64,000 nucleotides of DNA from Cryptomeria japonica (GCF_030272615.1 NC_081413.1:103562239-103626238), one strand, 5' to 3'. Numbered from the stretch's first letter, positions 48,054 to 60,700 are shown. Translations and numbers: made by a program. Notes: generated by a model not told the origin, from the sequence alone.

Positions 48054-49436
48054 TATTGGCATTTGCATGAAGATTGCATTAATGATATGTTATGTTGTCA
48101 TTAATGTCAATTAACCAGTAACGATATTGTTGTAATAATGTTTTGTAACCAGTAGGAAGAATTTATGGAGTGAAATGGTATAGCTATGTATTGGAAAGTT
48201 GAACCGGTAAACCCTACCTATTGATTTGATAAACCCTAACCGATTAAGTTTGATGAATTGGTTATATTGGTTTATGACCTGATAATGAGCAGTAATGATT
48301 ATGACACGTATGATTATTGTATGAAGAGAGTTTCAAAGTGATTTTGGCGCGTTGATGAAATGATTTTTATCTAGGGAATGAGGAAGTATATTGCATGTAA
48401 TGCAAAGTGTGTGATGAGTTACTGAGTTTGATGAAGTGGTGATCAAGGAGCAATCAAGGTTTTCTTGATTGATGTGCAAAGATTGCTATGTAATCCAACG
48501 CTCATACTTGAATCGACTTGTTTCTAATATCTATGAGAGAATAAGGTTTTTGTTGTGTTACCGACCTAATTAATTTGTTTATAAGGTCGATGAGTTGTTT
48601 AGTTTCAGAGTTGGAAAAGTTTTAGTTGAGTGTGTGGTTGTCGAACTAGATGATGTATCTGCAGTTTGAGTAAAGGTAGATGTGAGCATAAAAATGATCA
48701 GAACAAGCAAGTGTAGTGGTATTTAAACAGATCAACAAACTCTTGTTGTTTTCTAATAATTACAATAGATTGAAATCCCCTAACTGGGTAAGCTCTAACA
48801 AATTTGGTACTATTCAAATCCTCTAACCTGGTGATCCATTAGCTTGGATTTCAAATCCTCTACCAAGGTTACTCCTTATAGGGTATTGCTTCTAACAAGG
48901 CATTATAGCCAATCCCTTAACCGGGTGGTTCTTAACAGGATTTGTTCTTAACAAGACTTTTGTAAAGCTTTAACAGGCTAGGCTCCTAACAGGGTGAACT
49001 TCAAAAGAGTTCAGATAGTTATCTTGTGAGTCTCATCTCACCGTGGTTTTTCCCATTTGGGTTTCCACGTCAAAAATATTGTGTCAAGTGGTGAATGTTA
49101 TTGTGGTTACATTCTTATGGTTGATTTTGTTAACTACTTAATCCACTTTGATAAGTCATGATAACTAGAAGCATTGTGAAATGAATTTTTAATTATGTTA
49201 GTAAAAGAATTTGGATGTTTATGCGTCTGAAGTTGTTTACTATTAGTTTGTTATAACAGTCAACTGATTTATCTTGAGATTTTTTATCTTGACAGTGATA
49301 TTGCATTGATAGTTCTAAGTTTAATTTGAGAGATTGATTTTGAGATATGTGAAGTTAGTATCAGTTTGTCTATCTACTGATTCACCCCCCCCCTCTCAGT
49401 AGTTGACCAGATTCTTATTATTTCATCATACCATCA
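48054..49436 (+). repeat. Copia B 5' LTR (1383 bp)
   Basis: Starts TATTGGCATTTGC (TG to TA at the edge) and ends ATACCATCA. It contains CACCGTGGTTTTTCCCA and TTTCCACGTC near 49041-49072 and a C-rich run at 49384-49393. The solo LTR at 41535-42878 is its reverse-strand relative. Confidence 0.88.
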
Positions 49437-49438
49437 AT

Positions 49439-49450
49439 TGGTATCAGAGC
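49439..49450 (+). other. Copia B primer-binding site
   Basis: Exact TGGTATCAGAGC two bases after the LTR end. Confidence 0.9.
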
Positions 49451-49506
49451 TTATCAAGTCCTCCAAGGTCTAAGCCTAACAGCTTGAGGTAAAGATCTTG
49501 CAAAAC

Positions 49507-50093
49507 ATGATGAAGAAAGAAGGTCCAAAGTTTAATAGAGAGAACTATAGGATATGGAGTGATAGAATAAAAATTTATATAAAGAGTCTTGGAAATCAAT
49601 ACTGGGAACATGTTGTTGTTCAATATGTTACACCTAGTGCGACTATGACTGATGATTAGAAGAAAGAGAAACAAGAAAAAAATCAAGCATTAGAGGCTAT
49701 TATCAGTTCTTTTTCTGATGCAGAGTATGTAGACGTTCATGGTCTAGAGACAACATATGAGGTATGGAAGAAAATTGAAGAGATTTATAGCCATGATGAA
49801 CATGTTAAGATTGCTAAAGAAGAGAGTCTAAGAGGAAAGTTTGATGACATGCGGATGGCTGAAGGTGAGAATATCCAGCAGTATGGTCAAAGGATAAAAG
49901 AGATAGTTGGTGAAATTAAGAGTGCAAGAGGTAAAGTGGAAGATGCCACAGTGATCAATAAGGTACTGATAACCCTGGTACAGGTCTACGCTCTTTGAGT
50001 TGCAGCCATTAAGGAGCTAAAGTCTATTGACAAACCTATGGTAACCCTTGAATCCATCATTGGCAAGCTTACTTCTTTTGAATTAAATGGTTA
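49507..50093 (+). pseudogene. Copia B gag, N-terminal part, truncated by copia A
   Basis: The frame starts MMKKEGPKFN at 49507 and runs to the insertion point of copia A after 50093 (about 195 codons). Two stops interrupt it, TAG at about 49656 and TGA at about 49998 (an Arg position). It aligns along its whole length with copia A gag (blocks YIKSLG, DEHVKIAKEESLRGKF, GENIQQYGQRIK). This is the UBN2-type copia gag that forms the particle shell. The rest of the element lies beyond the window. Confidence 0.85.
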
Positions 50094-51607
50094 TGATGAA
50101 TCAATGATGAATAGTTAGTACCAAACCGTAACTGAGAGGGGGGGTGAATCAATACTGATAAAAACACTTTTCCTTGAACCGGTTTGACTGAGAACCCTGG
50201 ACTTTGACTGGCAAGCAATAACACCAGTCTAAACCATATTACTATCGGTTAAGCGTAGTGAAAGACATAAATTGGTAACTTAGCTTTCCACACAATCTAA
50301 CATCTTATTTCCACTTCACCCATATGCATACACTACTAATACTACAACAGAAATGTAAAGACTTACTGGTTCAACATTCTTTACTGCTTAACAGAGAATA
50401 ACAAAGCATCACATGAAAAGCATCACACATAACACACATATTTTTCACACGGAAACCCAACTGGGAAAAACCACGGTGGGGATGAATACCCACAAGCTAT
50501 TCTTTGAACCATTTTGAAGTCCGCTCTATTACGAGCCTAGTCCGGTTAAAGACTTTATAATAGGTTTTGTTAGGAATCGATCCTACTAGGGATCACCCGG
50601 TTAAGGGTTAAACCTTGTTAAAGGTTACCTTGTTAGAGGATTTTAAGAACTCAATGATTTTGAGTCACCCTGTTAAAAGATTTACAACAAGCCGATTAAA
50701 GCTACCCTGTTAAGGGATTTTCCAACTGTTGAAGTAGTTAGAGGTCAATGGGTATTATAATAATTTAGTAACAACACTCAATTCCAATGCAGATCCACTT
50801 TAGTTCCTTCCTTCTGCATTCACACTCTGCAGGTATCTATTCTCTTATCTAGTCTGGCAAGAATCACGTATCTTTGCACTTAGATACACACACAACATTT
50901 GCCAACAACCTCAACATGAAAAACAACATTGACCTTATAGGAAACAGATAGGTTGATAGCATAAACCCTAAACCCTAAACATTTAGGTTAAGCAATTCAG
51001 TCGGTTCAATCCTAACCATTAATCATATTGCATTGATTACAATAGTCTTGAATAGATCTCAAGACGTTCTCCATCGTTCGTTCTTCACCGCTTCTTGGAG
51101 GCTGATAACCCATCACGTGTTCTCCACCGTTTACAGAGACTTCACACATTCCTGAGGTAGATAGGATCAATCTCCTTCATGCAAGATCCTTCACGCGCAC
51201 AAGGCTAACATGGCAACACAATCTGTTCTTTATTACAATGCTAACTCATTACACGATGTCATCGGTTGAATCACAGAGGCATAGAACACTTCAACCGAAA
51301 ACCCTGAAGCTAAGACTACCAACCGGTAGTCATACCATATGAAACCTTGATACAAAACATTCCATACACCAGTTCACTTGGACAAACATACCGCTTCACA
51401 TTTTCACATATATCGGTTCGCATTCCAACATACTGATTCACTTGGACAAACATACTGCTTCACTTTTTCACATATACCGGTTCACAATATCATACCAGTT
51501 CTCTTGCAAGTTGCTTACTTCAATATACCGGTTCACTCTTCAGCATATTGACATCAATGACAACATACAATATCATCATGTCATCATACTTTGCACATAT
51601 GCCAACA
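50094..51607 (-). repeat. Copia A 3' LTR (1514 bp)
   Basis: Starts TGATGAATCAATG and ends ATATGCCAACA; complete, and serves as the reference for the broken 5' LTR. Confidence 0.9.
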
Positions 51608-51772
51608 ATCTCCCCCTTTGGCATTGATGGCAATATACAAAGATATCTCTCTGCTTCACATCTTCTCCCCCAATACTGCAGATATCTTCTCTGCTTCACA
51701 TCTTCTCCCCCTTTGACAACAATGCCAAAGTGAAGGCATAAACATTTATGTTCTACTATGCTGCTCCCCCTA
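51608..51772 (-). other. Copia A polypurine tracts (four copies)
   Basis: On the - strand, GGGGGAG-type tracts occur at about 51608-51619 (adjacent to the LTR), 51664-51671, 51704-51714 and 51764-51772. Confidence 0.8.
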
Positions 51773-51850
51773 AGGAGTAGCATCCTTCAACACATCAATC
51801 CTGAAAAAGATATATCAATGTAAGTCTTGACTGATGTGGAGCACATACCT

Positions 51851-53401
51851 TTAGTTCACCTCCTGAAGGGGAAGCACCCCTAATTCACCTCTCAAATAGG
51901 TAAAGGTATCCTTTGGTAGAGGCTTGGTGAATATGTCTGCTAACTGCTACTTACTGGAAACATGTTCCAGTACAACTTCTTTGTTCTAAACATTTTCCCT
52001 TAAGAAATGATACTTAAGCTCAAAGTGCTTGGTTCTAAAATGTAAAACCAGATTCTTAGAGATGTTAATCACACTTGTGTTGTCACAAAATATACTTACT
52101 GGTTCAGATATAGGAACTTTGAAGCCTTTTAATACATGCTTCATCCAAATTGTCTGGGTGCAATTCATAAATGCTGCAACATACTCCGCTTCTGCTGTAG
52201 ACTGAGAGATACAACTCTATTTCTTACTCATCCATGAGACTAGTCTTCCACCAAGAAAGAATGCACCACCGGTTGTGCTCTTCCAGTCGTCCATATTACC
52301 AGCCCAGTCAGCATCTGTAAACACTTTCAGGTTGAAATCATTACTGTATGGATACCATAATCCATAGTCAATAGTTCCCTTCAGATATCTTAGAATCCAC
52401 TTGACTGCTACCAAGTGGGATTCTCTTGGGCTTTTCTGGAACCATACAGTAATGCCCACTGCATGTGCAATGTCCGGTCTGCTATGTACTACATAGTGCA
52501 ATTTGCCAATCATTGATCATTATTCCTTCTCATTTACCAACCCTGAGTCATCCTCTTTGGATAATTTACAACCGGTCACCATCAGTGTACCAATCAGTTT
52601 GTTATCTTCCATGCCAAAGGTCTTCAACACCTCTTTGACATATTTGGACTGAGTGATAAAGATTCCATCTTTCATTTATTGATTCTGTAGTCCAATGAAG
52701 AACTTAATCTCCCCTAAAAGTGACATCTCAAACTCCTTTTTCATCTCATCTGCAAAATCATGACTCATCTTGTCATCTCCTCCAAAGATTATATCATCAA
52801 CAAATACCTCACAGATCAGAAACTGATCTCCTTTTGACTTCAGGTAGATATTACTATCCTCACTTGTTCTCTCAAATCCAATCTTCACAAGATGGGAGTG
52901 CAAGCATTCATACCATGCTCTAGGTGCCTGCTTTAGTCTATACAAGGCCTTATGTATCCTACACACCATGTCACTATCTTTTGATAGGGCAAACCCATCT
53001 GGTTTCTCTATATACACCTCCTCTTCTAGTATTCCATTTAGGAATGCAGACTTTACATCCATTTGATATACTTTGAATCCCTTGAATGCTGCATATGCAA
53101 GAAGCATATGAACTCCTTCCAATCTGGCTACTGGAGCAAAGGTTTCTCCATAGTCTTCTCCTTCTTCTTGGGCATATCCTTTACACACCAGTCTAGCTTT
53201 GTTTCTAACCACTGAGCCATCTTCATTCAGCTTATTTCTAAAAATCCATTTGGTGCCAATGACATTTTTATGCTCCGGTCTGGGTACCAAAGACCATGTA
53301 CCATTCTTTTCTATCTGGTCAAGTTCCTCTTCCATTGCCTTGATCCGGTCTTCATCTTTATGTGCCTCTCTGAATTTTTTAGGCTCAAATTCAGAGATCA
53401 T
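51851..53401 (-). pseudogene. Copia A reverse transcriptase and RNase H
   Basis: The open RT frame 53401-52676 (241 codons) has [12 protein letters not shown], the [12 protein letters not shown] block and the catalytic FVDDIIFGG, which look intact. RNase H follows in the same frame, 52513-52217 (VFTDADWAG...WKSTTGG) and 52168 to 51851, with stops near 52673 and 52216 (the latter TAG at the Gln of an SKKQ-type motif) and more towards the end (ADIFTKPLP). The RT frame is shifted relative to gag-integrase by one frameshift between 53401 and 53713. Confidence 0.9.
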
Positions 53402-53712
53402 GCAAGAGTTTTCTCTAATCTTTCTTCTTGTAAGAATTCATGCATCCTTGTCTCCTATGATCTGCTTGGATCATGATTTAGCTTTACATACCTAGGAATG
53501 ATCTTTGTTGTTTCCTCTTGCTTTTCTTCTTCATCCTCATCTTCATCAGCATCAGCATCCACCAGTGTAGGAGCACTATTACTGGTGCTTGGTTGTTTTG
53601 CAACCGGTTCCCAAAAGGTTACTACCTATTCATCTCCTAGTTGCTCACTGCCAGTTTCCTCAGATTTATCAAAGGTTTCATCAACTCTAACATTGATTCT
53701 TTCAACAATTCT

Positions 53713-54862
53713 CTAAGTCCTATTGTTGAAACATTTGAGAGCTTTTCTCTTTGTGGAATACCCTAGAAACATTCCCTCATAACTTTTAGCATCAAACTTG
53801 CTCTGATGTTCACACCTCTTGATATAACATTTACTACCAAACGCTCTGAAGTAGCTTACCACTGGTGTCTTACCGGTCCAATACTCATAAGGTGCTTTAT
53901 CCTTACCCTTTTTGATGAGTACCCAATTCATTGTGTAGACTACAGTGCTCACGGCTTCTCTCAAAAAAGTGTGAGCAACCTTTCCTTGGATCAACATAGT
54001 TTTAGTTGCTTCAACCATAGTCTGGTTGTTTCTTTCTACTAGGCCATTTTGTTGTGGAGTCCAGGGGGCAGACAGTTGCCTCTTGATGCCATTCTCTTCA
54101 CAGTATTGGTTGAATTCACTAGAAGTGAATTCTCCTCCTTGATTAGTTCTTAAGCACTTAATCCTCTTACCGCTCTCTTTTTCTACAAGTGCTCTGAAGG
54201 CTTTGAACTTTCCAAAAGCTTCAAATTTGTCCTTCAAGAATGTGACCCACATCATTCTTGAGCAAGCATCAGTATTAATCATAAAATACATATCTCCCTG
54301 CACACTCCTAGTTTTCATAGGACCACACAAATTAGTATGCATAAGATCAAGTAAATTGTCTACAGTGAAAGGTTTACCTTTGAAGGTTGAGGAAGACATT
54401 TTCCCCAGTTGGCACTCTCTGAACAAAGGATTCTCCAATTTTCTCAGCATAGGAAATCCTCTAACTGCCTTGATCTTACTGGCCTTCACAATATTGTCAA
54501 AGTTTACATGGCAGAGTCTCCTATGCCATATCCAGCTATCCTCAGACTTAGCCATAAGACATGTACTGACATTAGCATTTAGCTTAAATAGGTTACCTTT
54601 GGTCTGCATATCGGTAGCCATCAGTTCACCATTCTTTCCCTTGATTTTTCACACTCCATTTCTGAATCCCAGAGTGAGTCCATTATCATTCAATTGAGCA
54701 ACACTCAAAAGGTTGTGTCTGAGACCTTTTACCCAATACACATTGTCAACACTGCTTCTTCCATTCAGAGAGATGGACCCTCTGCCTTTTACCATACATG
54801 GTGCATAATTACCAAAATGAACCACACCACCATCATACTCTTCCAGAGATAGAAACTTACTT
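53713..54862 (-). pseudogene. Copia A integrase
   Basis: Open for 302 codons from 54621. In the zinc region, Phe67 stands where the first Cys of the CxxC pair is expected. In the core the two catalytic Asp positions read Asn: LMHTNLCGP (N97) and CLRTNQGGEF (N160). The Glu is kept (NGLVERNN, E196), with 35 residues between N160 and E196, the correct spacing. Both changes are G-to-A type. A stop at an Arg position (TGA) separates protease from this domain. It could not integrate DNA as it stands. Confidence 0.88.
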
Positions 54863-55941
54863 CAGTCACCAATCATATGGTGAGAACAGCCACTGTCAAT
54901 AATCCACTCATTGGAATTATCAAAGCGAGAGACAAGAGCCTTCTTGTCTAACACATCTTCCTTGACTACTACAAACACAATATCTTCATTTTCTTCATCT
55001 TCTGATTCCTCATCAGTGACACCTTCATCAACTGCTACAAAACAGTTTATCCGGTTTCCTCCTTTGAACTTCTTGAACCTCTCTGATTTATCCTTGTTGT
55101 CATCGTTAGGGTAGTTTACAGCAATGTGTCCTATCCAGTTACAAGAAAAGCATTTCAAAGGAGGCTTACCTCTATATTTATCAGTTCCATTGGGAAGTCT
55201 CTTGGTAAGAAGAGCTTCAAATTCTATCAGGATCTCCTCATCATCCATTTCTCTACTATGTCTTGGTTCACCACTGGTACTAGCTTCTTTGCCTTTTCTA
55301 GATGGTACAGCAGATGCTCTGAAGGTTGATTCAGTCTTCTAAATACTGCCATCATAGTTATTTACCTCATAAGCTATTAACCTTGCAATGATGGATTCCA
55401 GGGATACCTTTGTCTTGTCTACAAACCTCAACTCCTGAATAGCAGCAACCCTTATTGCATAGACCGATAATAAGGATCTCAAAACTTTGCTAACAATAGT
55501 GGAATCTTCCATTTTACCACCTGCACTATTGATATCTTGAACAATAGTTTTGATTCTTATTCCATATTGTTGAATGGTCTCTCCTTCAACAATATACATG
55601 TCTTCAAACTTTTCCCTAAGGCTTTCTTCCTTAGCTTGTTTCACATGCTCATCACCGCCATAGATATTCTCAAGGGCATCCCATACTTCATTGGGATTCT
55701 TTTTGTCCTGAACATCAATAAACTCAATGTCAGATAAACTGCTCATTAGGGCTTCCATGACTTGCCCATTCTCCTGAATCTCTCTCTTTTGATCATCGGT
55801 GAGAGTACCGGTAGGGATAACATAAGCATTCTCAAGATAGCTCCAATGTTGATCACCCATGCTTCTGATGTATATCATCATTCTGTCCTTCCATATTTTA
55901 AAGTTGTCTTTGTTGAACTTTGGACCTTCCCTCTTCATCAC
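54862..55941 (-). pseudogene. Copia A gag and protease
   Basis: Gag opens MMKREGPKFN at 55941, about 60 bp after the primer site, and runs 200 codons to a TAG at 55339. The same frame resumes with a damaged knuckle (CFSCNWIGHIAVNY, last Cys lost) and a linker of acidic residues. It then reaches the protease active site WIIDSGCSHHM at 54880-54912. Gag builds the particle and the protease matures it. Copia B gag at 49507-50093 is a homologue. Confidence 0.88.
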
Positions 55942-55998
55942 TAGAGTAGGATCTTTACCTCAAGCGGTTAAGCTTACAACACAGAGGACTTGGAGGAT

Positions 55999-56010
55999 GC
56001 TCTGATACCA
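55999..56010 (-). other. Copia A primer-binding site
   Basis: Exact TGGTATCAGAGC on the - strand, two bases from the 5' LTR. Confidence 0.9.
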
Positions 56011-56012
56011 AT

Positions 56013-56928
56013 TGATGAATCAATGATGAACAACTAGTACAAAACCGGTACTGAGAGGGGGGGGGTGAATCAGTACTGATAAAAACACTTTTCCTTGAAC
56101 CAATTTGACTGAGAACCCTGCACTTTGACTGGAAAGCAATAACACTGGTCTAAACCAGATTACTACTGGTTAAGCACAGTGAAAGACATAAACCGGTAAC
56201 TCAGCTTTCCACACAATCTAACATCTTATTTCCACTTCACCCATATGCATACACTAGTAATACTACAACAAAAATGTAAAGACTTACTGGTTCAACATGC
56301 TTTACCGCTTAACAAAGAATAACAAAGCATCACATGAAAAGCATCACACATAACACACATATTTTTCACGTGGAAACCCAACTGGGAAAAACCACGGTGG
56401 GGATGAATACCCACAAGCTGTTCTTTGAACCCTTTTGAAGTCTGCTATGTTAGGAGCCTAGTCTGGTTAAAGACTTTACAATAGGTTCTGTTAGGAATCG
56501 ATCCTGCTAGGGATCACTCAGTTAAGGGATGGCTAACATACCCGGTTAAGGGTTAAACCCTGTTAAAGGTTACCTTGTTAGAGGATTTTAAGAACTCAAT
56601 GATTTTGAGTCACCCTGTTAAAGGATTTATAGCAAGCCGGTTAAAGCTACCTTGTTAAGGGATTTTCCAATTGTTAAAGTGGTTAGAGGTCAACAGGTAT
56701 TACAATGATCTAGTAATAACACTCAATGCCAATGTAGATCCACTTTAGTTCCTTCCTTTTGCATTCACACTCTGCAGGTATCTATTCTCTTATCTGGTTT
56801 GGCAAGAATCACGTCTCTTTGCACTTAGATACACACACAACATTTGCCAACAACCTCAACATGAAAAACAACATCGACCTTATAGGAAACAGATAGGTCG
56901 GTAGCATAAACCCTAAACCCTCAACCAC
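56013..56928 (-). repeat. Copia A 5' LTR, part adjacent to the primer site
   Basis: Matches 50094 to about 50984 of the 3' LTR and stops in AAACCCTAAACCCT, where E2 LTR sequence takes over. It has about 25 extra bases near 56520-56545 relative to the 3' LTR. Confidence 0.85.
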
Positions 56929-57446
56929 CATAAACCCTAGCTACAATATCAACTATTGCAACAACAACAACAACATCAACAACCTAAAACCCTAGACATG
57001 ATGTCCTTATAAAGGAAACTGATTTCATGTCGGTCCAATAGGATTACATTACAATTTCCTAGGTTCAATGAACCTAGACATACTTGGTGACATGACACAA
57101 AAAGCACTGCTACAGTGTCGGCACCGTCAAACAATCAGTGGATGGCAACTCATCACACAAAGCCAGTTGGTAACTCATCACAGAGTATACCGGTTCATAT
57201 AAAGTGCTGGTTGTCGGTTTGACAAAAATGAAGACTGGTAAAAATGTGTTATGCCACGTTAATCCCTCGTACTGCTTCAAATCGGGAAACACATTCTGCA
57301 AAACACCAATAGTCTAAAGACTATAATACAACATACTGGTTGGAACAAATATCGGTTGTTCTCTAACTCATACATATAAAGAGGATCTCAATGCAAGTGT
57401 GTGGCCATCAATGACAATCACAACATAAACATAAAAAATGCCAACA
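56929..57446 (-). repeat. E2 3' LTR remnant (518 bp)
   Basis: Closely matches about 63252-63771 of the 5' LTR and ends ATGCCAACA at the polypurine tract. The short - strand frame at 57110-57301 has a counterpart at 63435-63626 in the other LTR and is LTR sequence, not a gene. Confidence 0.87.
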
Positions 57447-57683
57447 ATCTCCCCCTTTGGCATTGATGGCAACACTTAGGAAAATAAAATTTTGACATCT
57501 AAGTGTTTTACAACAAAATCATGCCATTAGAAAAATTGCTCCCCCTAAGCATATACACTATCCCTTTAACATTACAATGTATAACACTTTTGCATATAGA
57601 GCATAAACATTGAGATATTCAGAGCATATAATCAAAATTTTGATTACCGGATACTTCTCCACATAGAATTATTCTCCCCCTTT
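57447..57683 (-). other. E2 polypurine tracts (three copies)
   Basis: - strand GGGGGAG-type tracts at 57447-57459 (adjacent to the LTR), 57538-57547 and 57673-57683. Confidence 0.8.
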
Positions 57684-57746
57684 GCCAACAATGACAAAGT
57701 ACAGCAGAACAACCCTATTTTCATTTGATATCAAAATAATAAAAGT

Positions 57747-60700
57747 TTATGACAACAAGGAATGATACTTGTCAAAAATAGATTTAAAGTCCTGCAAGAA
57801 TTGTTTCATCGACAAAGACTAGGACTCAAGTAGGGAGGTGGCTACTTCTTGCTCTGTCTGCATTTGGGAGACATGTTCTTCCATGGTATCAATTGTGCTC
57901 ATCTCCTATGTAACTATTAAGGCATCCAGGTTCATATAGCACTTCTGAAGAATTTGCAATCGTGGGAGTAGAACCAGTTGTAGCTCCTGCAAATCTCTAG
58001 ACCGGGTGCTGATTTCTTGCTCCATTTTTGCTGATTGGATGTGAAACCGGTGAATGGTTTGCCCATAAGTTGTAAAGGAATCATAAGGCGGTTTGAATGT
58101 GCTCAAGTAGGACTGCAAGTCCATTTCTAGTTTTTGCTTATGAGCTAGCACATCATCATAGAACAGATGGGGTTGATAGATTTTCTGAGTAGCAAATTCT
58201 CCTCATCTAGAGAGTCCCTTATATCCTTTTGTTCTTTCTTCAGTATAGTCCAAAGCTCATTCAACTTCTTCACCAGAGCTATGTTAAGATATTTTTGATG
58301 CTCCTTCTTGACATTAGCCTCTGCTGCCTCTTCAAGACTCTGCACCTGATCATCCACTATTGTGCATAGGAGCTTGAGTTTAGCTAGTGATGAATTAGTG
58401 CTGGGAAGATTTGTATCGGGTATCAAACTGGTAAGCGTATCCACAGCCGCTTGAATTACATCCTGCTCCTTCTTCCGTCGAATGATTTCAAGGTGCTCTT
58501 GAGCTACCTAGGTGCTCTTGAGCTACCTTTATGCTCTTCATTAGCTCCATTTCACTTCCAGACTGGAGATCGATAGGATTGGAGAGATGAGCTGGTTTGG
58601 CTTGACTCCTGGTTGCCTTCGGAGTCTCCATCTGGGTGCTCTTCTCTACTTCTCCTGCCTTTTCCTCTTCGGCTTTCTTCTTTTCCACTTCTCTCCTCTT
58701 CTCCGCTTCCTTATCCTCCTATTCCTTCTTCCTTTTCTTTGCTTCTCTCCTCTTTTCTGCTTCTTTTTCTTCCTCTTCCTTCTTCTTCTCTGTTTCCTTC
58801 TTCTTCTCCTATTCCTTATCTTCTTCTTCCTTCTTTTTCTTTTCATCTTCTTGCCTCTTTTTCTCTTTTTCCTCCTTCTTCTTCTTCTCTACTTCCTTCT
58901 TCTTCTTTTGTTCCTTATCTTCTTCTTCCTTCTTTTTCTTTTCATCCTCTTGCCTCTTTTTCTCTTTTTCCTCCTTCTTCTTCTTCTCCTCTTCATCTTT
59001 CTTCTTCTTCTCTTCTTCATCCATTTTCCACTTCTCTTCTTCATCTTTCTTCTTCTTCTCTTCTTCATCCTTCTTCTTTCTCTCTTCTTCATCCTTCTTC
59101 TTTCTCTCTTCTTCATCCCTTTTTTGCTTCTCTTCTTCATCCTTTTTCCTTTGCTTTGCCTCTTCCTTTGCCGCTTCCTATCTGTCCTTGGCTTGCTTAT
59201 CAGCCTGTTTAGCCTGTTGCTCCTGTCCTATTGCCTCAGATGGTGTTTCCTGAGTATCATCCTCAACGTCCAGAGCATCGACATCAATGGTGTCAATCGG
59301 TTCAACAACCGGATTTCCTTCATCATCAAATACTTCATCTGGTTTGGATATAACCGGTTCTTTTTTAGATTACCGGTTGGCTAGACGCACTTTGTGAGTC
59401 TGGACAGCGGTTCTCATATATAGATGAGTGTCTTTTTTGACATCAGCAACTCTACCTTCTAACAACTAGAGTCTTCTTTTTCTAGTGAAGAAGAGTTTGG
59501 TGCAGATGATGTCAGTTCAATCTTTGTCTTCCTTTTTGCTTGATGTGTTTTCTTTGGCTTTTCCTCAGACATAGTTTCTTCTGAGTTTGGAGAGGTATTC
59601 CTTGTCTTCCTCTTTCTCTGGAACACTTTAGCTAGTGCAGCTTTTGGTTTCTTCTTGGTCAGTGACCGCTTGGTCACTTTTGGAGTTGCAGTAGTAAGCG
59701 GTGCTAATGCTACAAGAACTGCCTTTGCCTTCTTTACTGTCGATTCTTTTTCTTTCATTGTTGGTGGTTCCTCAACCGGTGCTAGCCTCTATAGGTAGGT
59801 GTCGGTTCTCTTCGCCTTAGGATCAAGTGGTGAGGCAATAAGGGTAGAGGCATACCCTTCCAGCATATCATACATCACCTCATAGCCCATTGGCTCCACT
59901 TCTTCCTATCTAGGCTCAACAACCTCCATTATGCATTTATCTACTTGGATGGTGAAGCAGATATTGTCTTCATATTTCTTGAAGATGTCACCTGATATCC
60001 TCACTCTTTGGCTCATTTTAATTCTAAACTCATCAAAATACTTGTTCAGAACATCAGGGTAGCTGGTTCCAATTGCTTCAATGCTTTCCTTGATTTGCTT
60101 GGTCATCGGTTGGTCACCAAACCATTGGACATCTCCTACTCCTAGAAAGTAGCCTTGGAAATAGAAGAACAACCCAACCAGTAGTTATCCAAACTTGAAC
60201 CTAAGTGCATTATCTTGTTTGATCGACTTTAGGTTCAACAGGAGTTTTCTCTGCATACCGGTGCACAGATCAAAGGATGCATCCTCCTTTATCATCTGGT
60301 AAGCGGCATTTACTGCTGCAGCAGATACAGAGTTAATTCTGTTGGCTGAGAAAGTTTGGTATCCAATCACCATGCATGCATAATTAACCAGATCATCCTT
60401 GATAGAATTTACTGTCATGCCTCGTGAGTCGCTCACTGAACCGGTGAGCTTGGACATTTCAGTTTTGCTTACCGTCCTCAGGGCTGGCACTTCCCCTGTG
60501 TTGTAGAATCTAGTGACTGCATGAATTGCCTATAGCGTGATGTTATGTGTTCTCTCTAGGTACATCTTATCACCATGGACTCTTCTCAGAATGATCCTTA
60601 TATGATCCTCTGTGAAATCTTCCAGGAAGTAAACAGCATTGTGGAGCTTTTTCTTCTCCAAAATATTAAACTCCAGTTTGATCTTCTTATCTTTTCCACA

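Noticed and set aside
58587-59384. Long + strand frames rich in Leu, Phe and Ser (up to 265 codons), looking like membrane proteins
   Set aside because: They are reverse-strand readings of the Lys/Glu-rich tract of E2 ORF2; the composition comes only from CTT/TTC/TCC triplet runs.
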